64,000 nucleotides of DNA from Thalassospira lucentensis. GTDB taxonomy: Bacteria > Pseudomonadota > Alphaproteobacteria > Rhodospirillales > Thalassospiraceae. The stretch lies in NCBI RefSeq assembly GCF_001613805.1, contig NZ_LPVY01000002.1, positions 1 to 64,000 on the forward strand, read 5' to 3'. Positions within the stretch are counted from its first letter, which is position 1. Every line of letters starts with the position of its first letter. A program made the position numbers and the translations under genes. Positions 49,231-58,114 of the stretch are shown piece by piece. A model generated the notes under the pieces. The model ran no database searches and had not been told where the DNA came from. It saw only the letters and a program-made list of their open reading frames with translations.

Positions 49231-50636
49231 CCGAAAACGCTACCGCCATATCAACATCATTGCGCGCAAGGCTCCTGCGCTGGCTTTTGCTGCCTGGATT
49301 AATGCTGGCATTCGGGCTGTTGGCCAAAAACTATCTGACTGTCAGCGAAATGGCCAATCGTATTCAGGACCGGCTTCTGGTTGCACTGGCGGTAACGATT
49401 TCCGAACACGCAATCAATTCGAGGGGCGATTTGCTATCGCGTGATATCGAGTTGCTGCTCGAGCAATTCACCCGCGAAAACACATATTACCGGGTGCAGG
49501 GTCCGGACGGGGCGTTTGTGACGGGGGATTCTGGTCTGCCGCGATTGCCCGCTGGCATTACTCTGGAACCGGGTGTCCCCCATTTCTATAACGCACACTA
49601 TCGTAACGAGGACGTACGCGCGGTAACCATGAAATATCTGGTTTCCAATCCGTCGTCGAACATCTATGGCTGGGTCACCATTGATGTCAGCCAAACCCGT
49701 CGTGAACGCGATAATCTGATTTATGACGAACTTCTGGGATCGACCACTGACTTTCTGGTTTTGATGTTTCTCGGCGGCGTTTTCGCGTGGGTCGGCGTTT
49801 CACGCGGACTTGCCCCCCTAAGACGCCTTCAACAGGCAATCCGCCGTAGATCAACTGATGATTTGCGGCCAATTCGCCATGCCATGCCCAAGGAAGTCAC
49901 CGAGGTCGTCAGATCTCTAAATGCACTTTTGGCACGTCTGGAAAGCTCAATCACGGCCAATCAGCGTTTCATCGCCGATGCATCACACCAATTACGTACC
50001 CCGCTTGCGACAGTACAGGCCGAAGCCGAATGGGCTTTGCGCAATGCCAGCGACCAACAAGACCGTCAAGCTCTTGAACGTATCGTCAGTCAAACCCGTC
50101 AGACGGCCAGACTTGCCAACCAGCTTCTGAACCTCGCGCGGGTATCACCGGAAGGCCGAAAGGCTGTCCGCTACGAGAAGACCGACCTCTTGGCCCTTGC
50201 CGCCTCGGTGACATCCGGGATGGTTCGCTATGCGATCCGCCACGATATTGATCTTGGTTTCGATGATCAAAGCGAGGGCATGAACTGTGAAATTGAAACA
50301 GGAAACGAGGTTCTGCTTCAGGAAATGCTTGGCAACCTGATCGAGAATGCCATTTTATATGGCACTCCCGGCACGATTGTGACGGTTCGCGTCATTGGTC
50401 GCGGCGTTGCAGTAGGTCCGGTTCTGGAGGTTGAAGACAACGGCCCCGGTATCCCGGAAAAAGACCGCGATACGGTTCTGGAACGGTTCGTGCGCCTTGA
50501 TGAGCAAAACGGGCAAGGATGTGGCCTTGGACTGGCTATTGTCAAAGAAGTTGCCAACGCACATCAGGCCGTTATGTCCCTTGAAGACGGCAAAGACGGT
50601 GTCGGCCTCAAGGTGCGGATTGCATTCCCGCGCTAA
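49227..50636 (+). CDS. tctE: Sensor histidine kinase, TctE-like
   Basis: 469 residues. Two membrane segments (about 12-35 and 170-195) flank a periplasmic sensor region. HAMP-like linker, HisKA with phospho-His in FIADASHQLRTPLATVQAEAE, then HATPase with NLIENAILYG, DNGPGIPE and GCGLGLAIVKEV. It senses an external carboxylate and phosphorylates the TctD-like protein. Confidence 0.9.
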   Translation: MTENATAISTSLRARLLRWLLLPGLMLAFGLLAKNYLTVSEMANRIQDRLLVALAVTISEHAINSRGDLLSRDIELLLEQFTRENTYYRVQGPDGAFVTGDSGLPRLPAGITLEPGVPHFYNAHYRNEDVRAVTMKYLVSNPSSNIYGWVTIDVSQTRRERDNLIYDELLGSTTDFLVLMFLGGVFAWVGVSRGLAPLRRLQQAIRRRSTDDLRPIRHAMPKEVTEVVRSLNALLARLESSITANQRFIADASHQLRTPLATVQAEAEWALRNASDQQDRQALERIVSQTRQTARLANQLLNLARVSPEGRKAVRYEKTDLLALAASVTSGMVRYAIRHDIDLGFDDQSEGMNCEIETGNEVLLQEMLGNLIENAILYGTPGTIVTVRVIGRGVAVGPVLEVEDNGPGIPEKDRDTVLERFVRLDEQNGQGCGLGLAIVKEVANAHQAVMSLEDGKDGVGLKVRIAFPR

Positions 50637-50660
50637 CCGGTTTTATCTGTCTCGTTGCAG

Positions 50661-50695
50661 ACAAAAGACCGGCACGTCGTGCGCCGGTCTTTTGT
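50661..50695. terminator. Bidirectional terminator between tctE and tcuB
   Basis: A 13-bp stem (ACAAAAGACCGGC / GCCGGTCTTTTGT) with a 9-base loop. A- and T-runs on the two sides let it serve both convergent genes. Confidence 0.85.
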
Positions 50696-50705
50696 CTTTT
50701 GACGT

Positions 50706-51836
50706 TCAGGCCGCTTTCTTGTCCGGACAAACGCCGACCACCTGCTTGTGATCGTTCTTTTCGACCGCAAAAACAATCAGCGCGATCAGGCGATAAAAAC
50801 CATGCACAAACTTGCCATATGGCATGGACAGAAACAGCGTCATCACAACACCAAGATGGATGCTTAACATCACCCCGACATATTGCGTATCACGCACAAA
50901 CATCAGGCAAAGTCCGGTCAGACTTGTCAAAAACAGCAGAACCAGAAAACTGACATCCATACCCTTGTTCGTTTTGCCTTTCGGGGCGGCATCTGCCCGG
51001 GCCTTCAGGATCAGCAGCCCCGCCGGCCCCACAATAAGACCAAGTCCTCCCAGAATGCCAAACAGTTTGGGCAGGCTCAAATATCCGTAAGGTGCGGGAA
51101 GATCGAAGCCATAATGCAAGACCGTGGCCGACGATGTGGCCGCAAAGCACAGCATGAAGCCCCAGAATGTCATCTGATGGAACCAACGCCTTGCCATGGA
51201 GGGCGTTTCGCTTGGATACGAGCATCCCTGCCCGTTACCCCCATCCAGATATTTCAGCGAAAGAGCATCTTTGATCCCCTGCATGACGCGGGGATAATCA
51301 AGCCTGAAAGGACTTGGCAAATTCATTGTCCGCCAGAATTTACCAATCGAAACCGCCAGCGCAAGCAGCACAAATCCACCGACCGCACCAAACATTGCGG
51401 CCAGGACATCATGCGAAATCACGCCGTAAAATGCGTTTTCGTGCGCTGAAAAGAAATCATCCCCGGTCAGAATGGCCGTTCCGCCCAGAAAAAGCGTGAT
51501 CACAACGATTGACAGAAAACTGACCCAAAGACCGTTATTGGTAAACAGCTTGCCCATAAAGCCCGGCCACGCATAAACGCCGTAGTTTTCCTGCCTGAGC
51601 TCCGCCATCGCGGCCGGAACGTTAAGCTGAAATTCGTGCGGCGGCGCATATTGGCAATTGTGATAACAGGCCCCGCAGTTATGGCAAAGGTTTGCCAGAT
51701 AATCGAGCGTATCGGAATTGAATTCCAACCGCAGTTCCATCGCTTGGAAAACGGCACAATGTCCCTCGCAATAACGGCAGGCATTGCAGATCGACATCAC
51801 GCGGGCGGCTTCGGTTGTTTTATCGGTTGAGCGCAT
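50706..51836 (-). CDS. tcuB: TcuB/CitB-like iron-sulfur and heme-containing electron-transfer protein
   Basis: 376 residues. The N-terminal ferredoxin-like part has CNACRYCEGHC and CHNCGACYHNCQYAPPHEF, ligands for two 4Fe-4S clusters. Six or so membrane helices follow, with His residues suited to b hemes. TcuB reoxidises the FAD of TcuA by passing electrons to the quinone pool. The ATG at 51836 has GGGAGG upstream and lies inside the tcuA stop region (17-base overlap). Confidence 0.9.
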   Translation of the reverse strand: MRSTDKTTEAARVMSICNACRYCEGHCAVFQAMELRLEFNSDTLDYLANLCHNCGACYHNCQYAPPHEFQLNVPAAMAELRQENYGVYAWPGFMGKLFTNNGLWVSFLSIVVITLFLGGTAILTGDDFFSAHENAFYGVISHDVLAAMFGAVGGFVLLALAVSIGKFWRTMNLPSPFRLDYPRVMQGIKDALSLKYLDGGNGQGCSYPSETPSMARRWFHQMTFWGFMLCFAATSSATVLHYGFDLPAPYGYLSLPKLFGILGGLGLIVGPAGLLILKARADAAPKGKTNKGMDVSFLVLLFLTSLTGLCLMFVRDTQYVGVMLSIHLGVVMTLFLSMPYGKFVHGFYRLIALIVFAVEKNDHKQVVGVCPDKKAA

Positions 51837-53208
51837 AATCGGCAGCCTCCCTTCCTGCAATTCGTCCAAACACATTTCCAATCGTCATGCCAATCCCGGC
51901 AAGATATCCTTGGCCCAGAACGTTTCCGGCCATAATTTCACCCGCAGCAAAGATGTTCGGGCTCTCGGTCCCGTCGGCCATCTGCATCTGCGCCTTTTCG
52001 CTGACTTCCACCCCGAGATAGGTGAATGTGATGCCCGGCCGCAGGCAATAGGCGCTATATGGCGGATGATCGAGTGTCCGCGCCCAGTTGGTCTTGTTCA
52101 CCACAAGCCCGCTGGTATGAACCCCATCCAGTTCGGTATGATCAAACTTTCCCGGTTGAACCGCCGCGTTATAGTCGGCAACGGTTTTCTCAAGCGTCGC
52201 GGGATCCAGACCGATCTTTTGGGCCAATTCGCCAATCGTATCGGCGACCACGGCCGGGAAAACGGGGGGCATAAAGGCACCACGCGCCTTCTGGTCAATA
52301 ATCACATGGGCCATCTGATCAGGTTGGTCCGCAACAAGGCGGCCCCAGATCGCATATCGCTTTGGCCAGAAATCCTCGCCTTCATCATAAAATCGCTCGG
52401 CATTCCTGTTCACCACAATGCCAAGCGACACGCAGTCAACCCGCGTGCAGATTCCGCCGTCAAACTTTGGCGCGCGCCCGTCAATTGCCACCGCATGGCA
52501 CTGATTGGGTTCCCCGATCTGCCGGGCCCCGGCATCAAGCAGCATGCGCAGCAAATCACCACGATTATAGGGCGTCCCCCGGATCAGGAAATTTTCGGCA
52601 ATGTCGCCCCACGCCTCTTTCAGCCACTCGATATTCGCTTCAAATCCGCCGGCTGCCGCAACGAACGCATTTGCCGAAATGGTGTGATCACCCACCTGAA
52701 GGCTTTTAAATCTTCCTTCCGAAATCTCTACGGATGTGACCATCGCATCGTAATGAACTTCAACACCAAGCTTATAGGCATGCCGATAAAGGGCGTTTAA
52801 CAGTTGCTTGCCCCCGCCCATGAAGAACGCATTCGTTCGGCCCAAATGCAGGGTTCCACCAAGTGGCGGCTGGAACTGCACACCGCGCGCCTCGAGCCAG
52901 TCAACGGCTTCTGTTGATTGGCGCAGGGTCATGCGGGCGAGTGTTTCGTTGGTTTTCCCCTTGGTCACCCGCATCAGGTCATCCCAGTATTCCGCCTCGT
53001 CATAAGTGCCGCTCAAAACCGACAAGGGGCCAATATGCATGGGTCGCAAATTGCGGGTATGGCGGGTATTCCCGCCGCGATGGGTTCTGGGTGCCCCCTC
53101 CAGCAGACAGACGCGCGCGCCTTCTTCCGCAGCGACGATCGCGGCAATCAGCCCCGCCTGCCCGCCGCCCGCGACAAGGACATCATAATGATCGGATTCA
53201 GTTTTCAC
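51820..53208 (-). CDS. tcuA: FAD-dependent tricarballylate dehydrogenase (TcuA-like)
   Basis: 462 residues of the fumarate reductase/succinate dehydrogenase flavoprotein type. N-terminal FAD site VLVAGGGQAGLIAAIVAAEEGARV, RGGNTRHTRN, and the C-terminal FAD segment FAAGEIMAGNVLGQGYLAG. The start is GTG at 53208 with GGAGACG upstream. In Salmonella TcuA oxidises tricarballylate to cis-aconitate. The adjacent tcuB supports the call, although other carboxylates cannot be excluded. Confidence 0.9.
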   Translation of the reverse strand: MKTESDHYDVLVAGGGQAGLIAAIVAAEEGARVCLLEGAPRTHRGGNTRHTRNLRPMHIGPLSVLSGTYDEAEYWDDLMRVTKGKTNETLARMTLRQSTEAVDWLEARGVQFQPPLGGTLHLGRTNAFFMGGGKQLLNALYRHAYKLGVEVHYDAMVTSVEISEGRFKSLQVGDHTISANAFVAAAGGFEANIEWLKEAWGDIAENFLIRGTPYNRGDLLRMLLDAGARQIGEPNQCHAVAIDGRAPKFDGGICTRVDCVSLGIVVNRNAERFYDEGEDFWPKRYAIWGRLVADQPDQMAHVIIDQKARGAFMPPVFPAVVADTIGELAQKIGLDPATLEKTVADYNAAVQPGKFDHTELDGVHTSGLVVNKTNWARTLDHPPYSAYCLRPGITFTYLGVEVSEKAQMQMADGTESPNIFAAGEIMAGNVLGQGYLAGIGMTIGNVFGRIAGREAADYALNR

Positions 53209-53245
53209 GGCGTCTCCACCTCTTTTCGTATTTTAATGGATACTT

Positions 53246-53255
53246 TTGTATACAA
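53246..53255. promoter_or_regulatory. Candidate FCD-regulator operator
   Basis: TTGTATACAA is a perfect 10-bp palindrome in the divergent region between tcuA and the FCD regulator. It fits the TNGT...ACNA style of GntR/FadR sites. Confidence 0.55.
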
Positions 53256-53329
53256 TTGTCTCCAAACTTGAGATTTCAGCATGCTTGTGTCAAGTTAAAA
53301 ACCAGACAGAACAAAGCAGGTGCCTTCTC

Positions 53330-53980
53330 ATGAGCCCAGATTCCGCCGATCACCAGCCCCGTGGGGAAGTTGCCTATCAAAAGCTTCTGGCAGCCATCCA
53401 GCATGGCGAACTCAAGCCGGGAACCCGAATCCGCGAGGTGGAAGTTGCTGAAAGGTTTGGAATCAGCCGCACCCCGGTGCGCGATGCCATTCGGCGTCTG
53501 GAAAGTGATGGGCTGCTGATCCACATGCCGCGACACGGGGCCGTCATCAAGGAGCTCGATCATCGCGAAGTGATCGAGCTGTATGAAATTCGCGAAGTTT
53601 TGGAAGGAACAGCCGCCCGCTATGCCGCGCGCCACGCATCAGAGCTTGAAATCGCCGAACTGGAAGATCTGAATGAACTGATGCTGAAAAACGGGCAGGA
53701 CCCGGTGAAAGTTGCAGAAGCAAACCGGCTGTTTCATCAGGCGCTGTATCGAACGGCGAATAATCGCTATCTTATTGATGCACTTAATTCTTTATCGAAT
53801 TCAATGGCGCTTCTGGGCGGTACGACGCTTCAATATGACGGTCGCCCCGAAAGTGCCTATCAGGAACATAAGAACATTATCGACAGCATCCGGTCCGGCA
53901 ACGCCGATCAGGCCGATACCGATGCAAGACATCACATCCGAAGCGCACAGAGGTTAAGAATAAAGCTACTGCGTGAATAA
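53330..53980 (+). CDS. GntR-family regulator (FCD domain), divergent from tcuAB
   Basis: 216 residues. Winged helix at about 12-75 (AERFGISRTPVRDAIRRLESDGLL) then an FCD helical bundle. The ATG at 53330 has only a weak AGG upstream site. It probably controls tcuAB; the Salmonella TcuR is a LysR protein, so the regulator type differs here. Metal-dependent carboxylate sensing is usual for FCD proteins. Confidence 0.88.
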   Translation: MSPDSADHQPRGEVAYQKLLAAIQHGELKPGTRIREVEVAERFGISRTPVRDAIRRLESDGLLIHMPRHGAVIKELDHREVIELYEIREVLEGTAARYAARHASELEIAELEDLNELMLKNGQDPVKVAEANRLFHQALYRTANNRYLIDALNSLSNSMALLGGTTLQYDGRPESAYQEHKNIIDSIRSGNADQADTDARHHIRSAQRLRIKLLRE

Positions 53981-54008
53981 CCAGCCCAGTTAAGACTGGA
54001 ATGGTCGT

Positions 54009-54215
54009 ATACCCCCGAATTATTACAATTCGGGGGACAACTGCTCAAACTGATTTCACATGGGAAACTGATGGCAATGGAGCAGTAATTACGCTCTGTA
54101 ACCACTGTCATGTGCCACAAAAGGTGACATCCGACTTTCTTTTAAACCAACCACTTAGCATCTCCGATTGCCAGATAAGTTGACAAGGATTGACAGAAAA
54201 GATGACATTTCTCCC
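54009..54215. repeat. Degenerate ~210-bp repeat, copy B, with terminal hairpin
   Basis: Same blocks and orientation as 32637-32855. It begins with a perfect 10-bp hairpin at 54012-54036 (CCCCCGAATT / AATTCGGGGG, 5-base loop), which is decayed in copy A. TGACA repeats follow. No transposase frame is present between 53981 and 54296. Confidence 0.65.
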
Positions 54216-54296
54216 GCGGTCACTTTTATGGGCTCAAAAAATGAAAGTCGGTACACTCGGCCTGCCTGTCAGATCCGCCCAATTATTTTCCGGTCT

Positions 54297-54470
54297 CTAC
54301 TTCCCGGACTGAAGTTTTGAATCCGAATGTGCTTGTCTCAGATGGGTGACATCCCTCTCAAGACGATGAATTCTTTGCTCGAGATCAAGCAGATAATCCC
54401 CCTCTGGATCATCAATCCATTCAAACTTTCCTATGCAACTCTGACACTTTTTCCATAACCGCTGAAACAT
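54297..54470 (-). CDS. Small hypothetical protein with C-x2-C and a helical C-terminus
   Basis: 57 residues from the ATG at 54470, which has GGGAGAA 8 bases upstream. It starts MFQRLWKKCQSCIGKFEW. The C-terminal half (LLDLEQRIHRLERDVTHL) has a heptad-like pattern suggesting a short coiled coil. I recognise no family. The clear ribosome site is the main support. Confidence 0.4.
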   Translation of the reverse strand: MFQRLWKKCQSCIGKFEWIDDPEGDYLLDLEQRIHRLERDVTHLRQAHSDSKLQSGK

Positions 54471-54546
54471 TTCAGTTTCTCCCTTTTCGTCCGACCAAAG
54501 CCAAATTCCTGTAAAGTTGGCTCTCCTCTGCAATGCGACATAAACG

Positions 54547-55014
54547 CTACGATAATCTGTTCAAGGCGCGACAAAGTTCGACCAGTGCATGTTCACCGGA
54601 AATACGGCACCCTAGGTCCGCTTCAAATCCTTCCACAAGCTCACGTGCCTGCCCCAGAAGACTCGCCCCATCCGGGGTAAGTTCAATCCTATGGGCACGA
54701 CGGTCCTTCCGATCTTCATCCCGAACAACCAATCCACGTCGCACCAACGGCGCAAGATTGGCCGTAATCGTGGCGTGATCCTTTCCAAGCAGCTCTGCCA
54801 GATCTTTCTGACGAAGGTCGCTATCCAAGCCGATGGCATCCAAAATCATCAATTGCGAACCGGTTATTCCGATCGGCTGCAAGACGCTGTTAAATCGCCT
54901 TGAAATCACGCGGTTGATCCGCTGCAAAACAAAGCAGAAGCGTCCGGATAACGGCATGTCGCCGTTTGCCTGTATCGGTTTTGTCCCCGACGGGTTTCCC
55001 TTATTCTGCTGCAT
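54547..55014 (-). CDS. MarR-family transcriptional regulator
   Basis: 155 residues. Winged helix with RQKDLAELLGKDHATITANLAPLVRRGLVVRDEDRKD, split here only by normal MarR spacing, and RRAHRIELTPDG in the wing. The ATG at 55014 overlaps the RND gene's stop by 14 bases; an ATG at 55032 is also possible. Being last in the efflux operon, it probably contributes to its regulation together with the divergent TetR protein. Confidence 0.85.
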   Translation of the reverse strand: MQQNKGNPSGTKPIQANGDMPLSGRFCFVLQRINRVISRRFNSVLQPIGITGSQLMILDAIGLDSDLRQKDLAELLGKDHATITANLAPLVRRGLVVRDEDRKDRRAHRIELTPDGASLLGQARELVEGFEADLGCRISGEHALVELCRALNRLS

Positions 55015-58000
55015 TATTCGGGTGTTTTTCATGGAGGCCAATGTTTGCAGGAGCCCATTCCATGTCAGACGCCGGTTTGATCCGGAACCAAACAGCATAA
55101 AGCGCAGGCAGGAAGAGCAGGATCAGAACAGTCCCGGCAGCAGTCCCCCCAATAAGCGTGTAAGCCATGGACCCCCAAAACACCGAATGCGTCAGAGGAA
55201 CAAAGGCCAGTACAGCCGCAAGAGCCGTCAGGATGACCGGTCGCGCACGCTGGACCGTTGCCTCGACAACAGCATGATAGTCATCAAGCCCCGCGGCGCG
55301 GTTATCCTTGATCTGCTCTGTCAGGATCAGGGTGTTGCGCATCAAAATCCCGGCCAACCCGATCAATCCCAAAATGGCGTTGAAACCAAAGGGTTGATTG
55401 AAGGCGATCAGTGTCGGAACAACCCCGACAAGCCCCAATGGTGCGGTCAACATGACCATGGTCATTGTCGACAGGCTCCGGACCTGCAGGATGATAACGA
55501 TCAGGGTCGCAGCAATCATTGCCGGGAAGATTTTCGCAAGGGCATTGTTTGCCTTGACTGACTCCTCGATGCTCCCGCCCATTTCAATTCGATACCCAAC
55601 CGGAAGAGAAGCAATCAGCGGCTGAAATGCCTGCATAATCTGCTTTGAAACCTCTGGCGGCTGCGTTGCCTCGTTGATATCAGAGCGGACCGTGATCACC
55701 GGTGTGCGATCACGCCGTTTCAGGATCGGTTCTTCGAGCTGTATTTCGGTTCTTCCGATCTGATCGAGCGGAATTTGCTGTCCGTCCCGGCTCATCAGCG
55801 AGAAATCTGCAAGTCGGGCAGGATCAAGACGCGTTTCCCCGGCACTGCGTGCCACGACAGGTACATTGCGAATATTTTCGCGAACCTGCGTCACCGGAAT
55901 CCCCGTCAGAAGGAACTGCATCTGCTGTGCCGCCTCGGCCGGTGACAGACCAATCAGATTGAGACGATCCTGATCCGGCGTGAAGCGCAGGACCGGCGCA
56001 CGGTTGCCCCAGTCGCGATTTGCCTGCCGGACATCGGGAACCTTGCGCATGATCTCCAGCGCCTTTTCGGAAATCTCGTAAAGCTTTTCCGGGTCAGGCC
56101 CGGTAATGCGAAACTCGACGGGGAACGGGGTATAGGGGCCGAACACCAATTGCGTAACACGGACATAGGCTTCCTGAGCAAGCCCGTCGGATACGGCCTT
56201 CCGAAGGCGATGTTTCAATGCCTCCCGCCCTTCTGCGTCCGGTGTCAGAACCACGATCTTGGCAAAGGATGGATCAGGGAGTTCTGGCGCCATGGCAAAG
56301 AAGAAGCGTGGCGCGCCTTGCCCGATATAACTGGTAACGATCTTTGCCTCGGGCTGTTGTTGCAGCCAGTTTTCAATCTTCTCGACCGCTGCCGTTGTGG
56401 TTTCGATGCTCGTCCCTTCGGGCTGGCGCACCTCAACCAGCACTTCGGGGCGATCCGACGTCGGGAAGAATTGCTGCTTGATAAGCCCCATTCCGGCCCC
56501 GGAGAGAAGGAAGGCAAAAACAACAAGGCCACATGTCAGGAATTTGTGACGCACGGCATAACGGATCAGCCCGCGAAGACGCCGATAATTCGGTGTGTCA
56601 TAGATCGCGTGATGGCCACCTTCGACCGGCTTGATCGCCGGCAGCATCTTCACACCAAGATAGGGCGTGAAAATCACCGCCACAAGCCAGGAGACAATAA
56701 GCGCGAAACCGACAATCCAGAAGATATTACCGGCATATTCACCGGCACTGGAACTGGCGAAACCAACCGGCATCAAACCAATGATCGTGACCAGTGTACC
56801 TGAAAGCATCGGGGCTGCGGTATGGCTCCAGGCATAGGCCGCGGCCTTGATGCGATCCATGCCCTCTTCCATTTTGACCACCATGACCTCGATGGCAATG
56901 ATGGCGTCATCGACAAGCAGGCCAAGCGCCAGAATAAGCGCACCAAGCGTGATCCGATCAAAAAACCTGCCGGTTTCCAGCATGATCAGAAAGACAACGG
57001 CAAGGGTCAGCGGAACAGCAGCCGCAACAACAATCCCGACCCGCCAGCCAAGACTGATCAGGCTCACCAGCAGCACAACCCCAAGCGCCATGGCGAATTT
57101 CATCATGAATTCGCCCACGGCCGCGTTGATATTCACGGCCTGGTCACTGACCTTCTCGAAGCTGATGCCAAGCGGCAATGTCTTTGCGATGGCAGCAGAC
57201 CGGTCTTCCAGTGCTTCGCCGAGGTCCAGTCCGTTCCAGCCCTGTTGCATCACGACTGACAACAGGAGTGCCGGCTCACCGTTGTGACGGATAATGTAGG
57301 TCGGCGGATCTTCATACCCACGACGAACCTCTGCAACATCCGAAAGCTTGAGCGTACGGCCACCGGCAACAATTGGCGTATCCGCGATGGTCTGGATACT
57401 GTTATAGGCACCATCAAACCGAAGAAAGACCTGTGGCCCGCGTGTATCGATTGAACCGGCTGGCGTAACGGTGTTCTGGCGTTGCAAAGCACCCGCAATC
57501 TCTTGCATCGATATGCCGAGTGTCGCCAGCTTCGCATAGGAGAATTCAACAAAAATCTGTTCGGCCCGCTCGCCAAGAATATTGATCTTCTTGACGCCGG
57601 GAACATGCAAAAGGTCTTGACGGATCGTTTCGGCCTCACGGACCAGATCACGCATCGGCATGCCCTGAGCCTGCAAGGAATACAGGGCAAAACTTACATC
57701 CGAATATTCGTCATTAACGAATGGGCCGAAGACGCCGGACGGCAGATTGCGGGCCTCATCCCCCAGTTTCTTGCGTGCCTGATAGAACTCTTCGTCAACT
57801 TCTGACGGCGGCGTACTGTCTTTCAATGTAACGGTAAGAAAGGCATATCCGGGGCGCGTTATTGTCTCCACGCGGTCATACCACGCAAGTTCCTGAACCC
57901 GCTTTTCCAACGGCTCAGCGACAAGGTCCTGCATCTCACGCGCGGTTGCTCCGGGCCATGCGGCTGTCACCGTCAACGTCTTGATGGTAAAGGATGGATC

Positions 58001-58114
58001 TTCCGCCCGGCCCAGATTTACAAAGGCGTAAATCCCGGCGGCGGCAAGCAGAATGATAAAGAATAATGTGACGGCTCTCTCGCGAACGGCGAGCGCGGAA
58101 AGATTGAAACGCAT
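55001..58114 (-). CDS. RND-family efflux pump inner-membrane transporter
   Basis: 1037 residues, standard for HAE1/AcrB-type pumps: 12 membrane helices and two large periplasmic loops. The proton-relay Asp pair is in LGLLVDDAIIAIEVMV of helix 4. It exports substrates with the adaptor encoded just upstream (TGATG overlap). No outer-membrane TolC-like gene is present, so an unlinked one must serve. The substrate cannot be read. Confidence 0.93.
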   Translation of the reverse strand: MRFNLSALAVRERAVTLFFIILLAAAGIYAFVNLGRAEDPSFTIKTLTVTAAWPGATAREMQDLVAEPLEKRVQELAWYDRVETITRPGYAFLTVTLKDSTPPSEVDEEFYQARKKLGDEARNLPSGVFGPFVNDEYSDVSFALYSLQAQGMPMRDLVREAETIRQDLLHVPGVKKINILGERAEQIFVEFSYAKLATLGISMQEIAGALQRQNTVTPAGSIDTRGPQVFLRFDGAYNSIQTIADTPIVAGGRTLKLSDVAEVRRGYEDPPTYIIRHNGEPALLLSVVMQQGWNGLDLGEALEDRSAAIAKTLPLGISFEKVSDQAVNINAAVGEFMMKFAMALGVVLLVSLISLGWRVGIVVAAAVPLTLAVVFLIMLETGRFFDRITLGALILALGLLVDDAIIAIEVMVVKMEEGMDRIKAAAYAWSHTAAPMLSGTLVTIIGLMPVGFASSSAGEYAGNIFWIVGFALIVSWLVAVIFTPYLGVKMLPAIKPVEGGHHAIYDTPNYRRLRGLIRYAVRHKFLTCGLVVFAFLLSGAGMGLIKQQFFPTSDRPEVLVEVRQPEGTSIETTTAAVEKIENWLQQQPEAKIVTSYIGQGAPRFFFAMAPELPDPSFAKIVVLTPDAEGREALKHRLRKAVSDGLAQEAYVRVTQLVFGPYTPFPVEFRITGPDPEKLYEISEKALEIMRKVPDVRQANRDWGNRAPVLRFTPDQDRLNLIGLSPAEAAQQMQFLLTGIPVTQVRENIRNVPVVARSAGETRLDPARLADFSLMSRDGQQIPLDQIGRTEIQLEEPILKRRDRTPVITVRSDINEATQPPEVSKQIMQAFQPLIASLPVGYRIEMGGSIEESVKANNALAKIFPAMIAATLIVIILQVRSLSTMTMVMLTAPLGLVGVVPTLIAFNQPFGFNAILGLIGLAGILMRNTLILTEQIKDNRAAGLDDYHAVVEATVQRARPVILTALAAVLAFVPLTHSVFWGSMAYTLIGGTAAGTVLILLFLPALYAVWFRIKPASDMEWAPANIGLHEKHPNNAAE

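Noticed and set aside
51784..52800. 338-codon open frame on the plus strand
   Set aside because: Antisense to tcuA and the tcuA/tcuB overlap; no recognisable motif.
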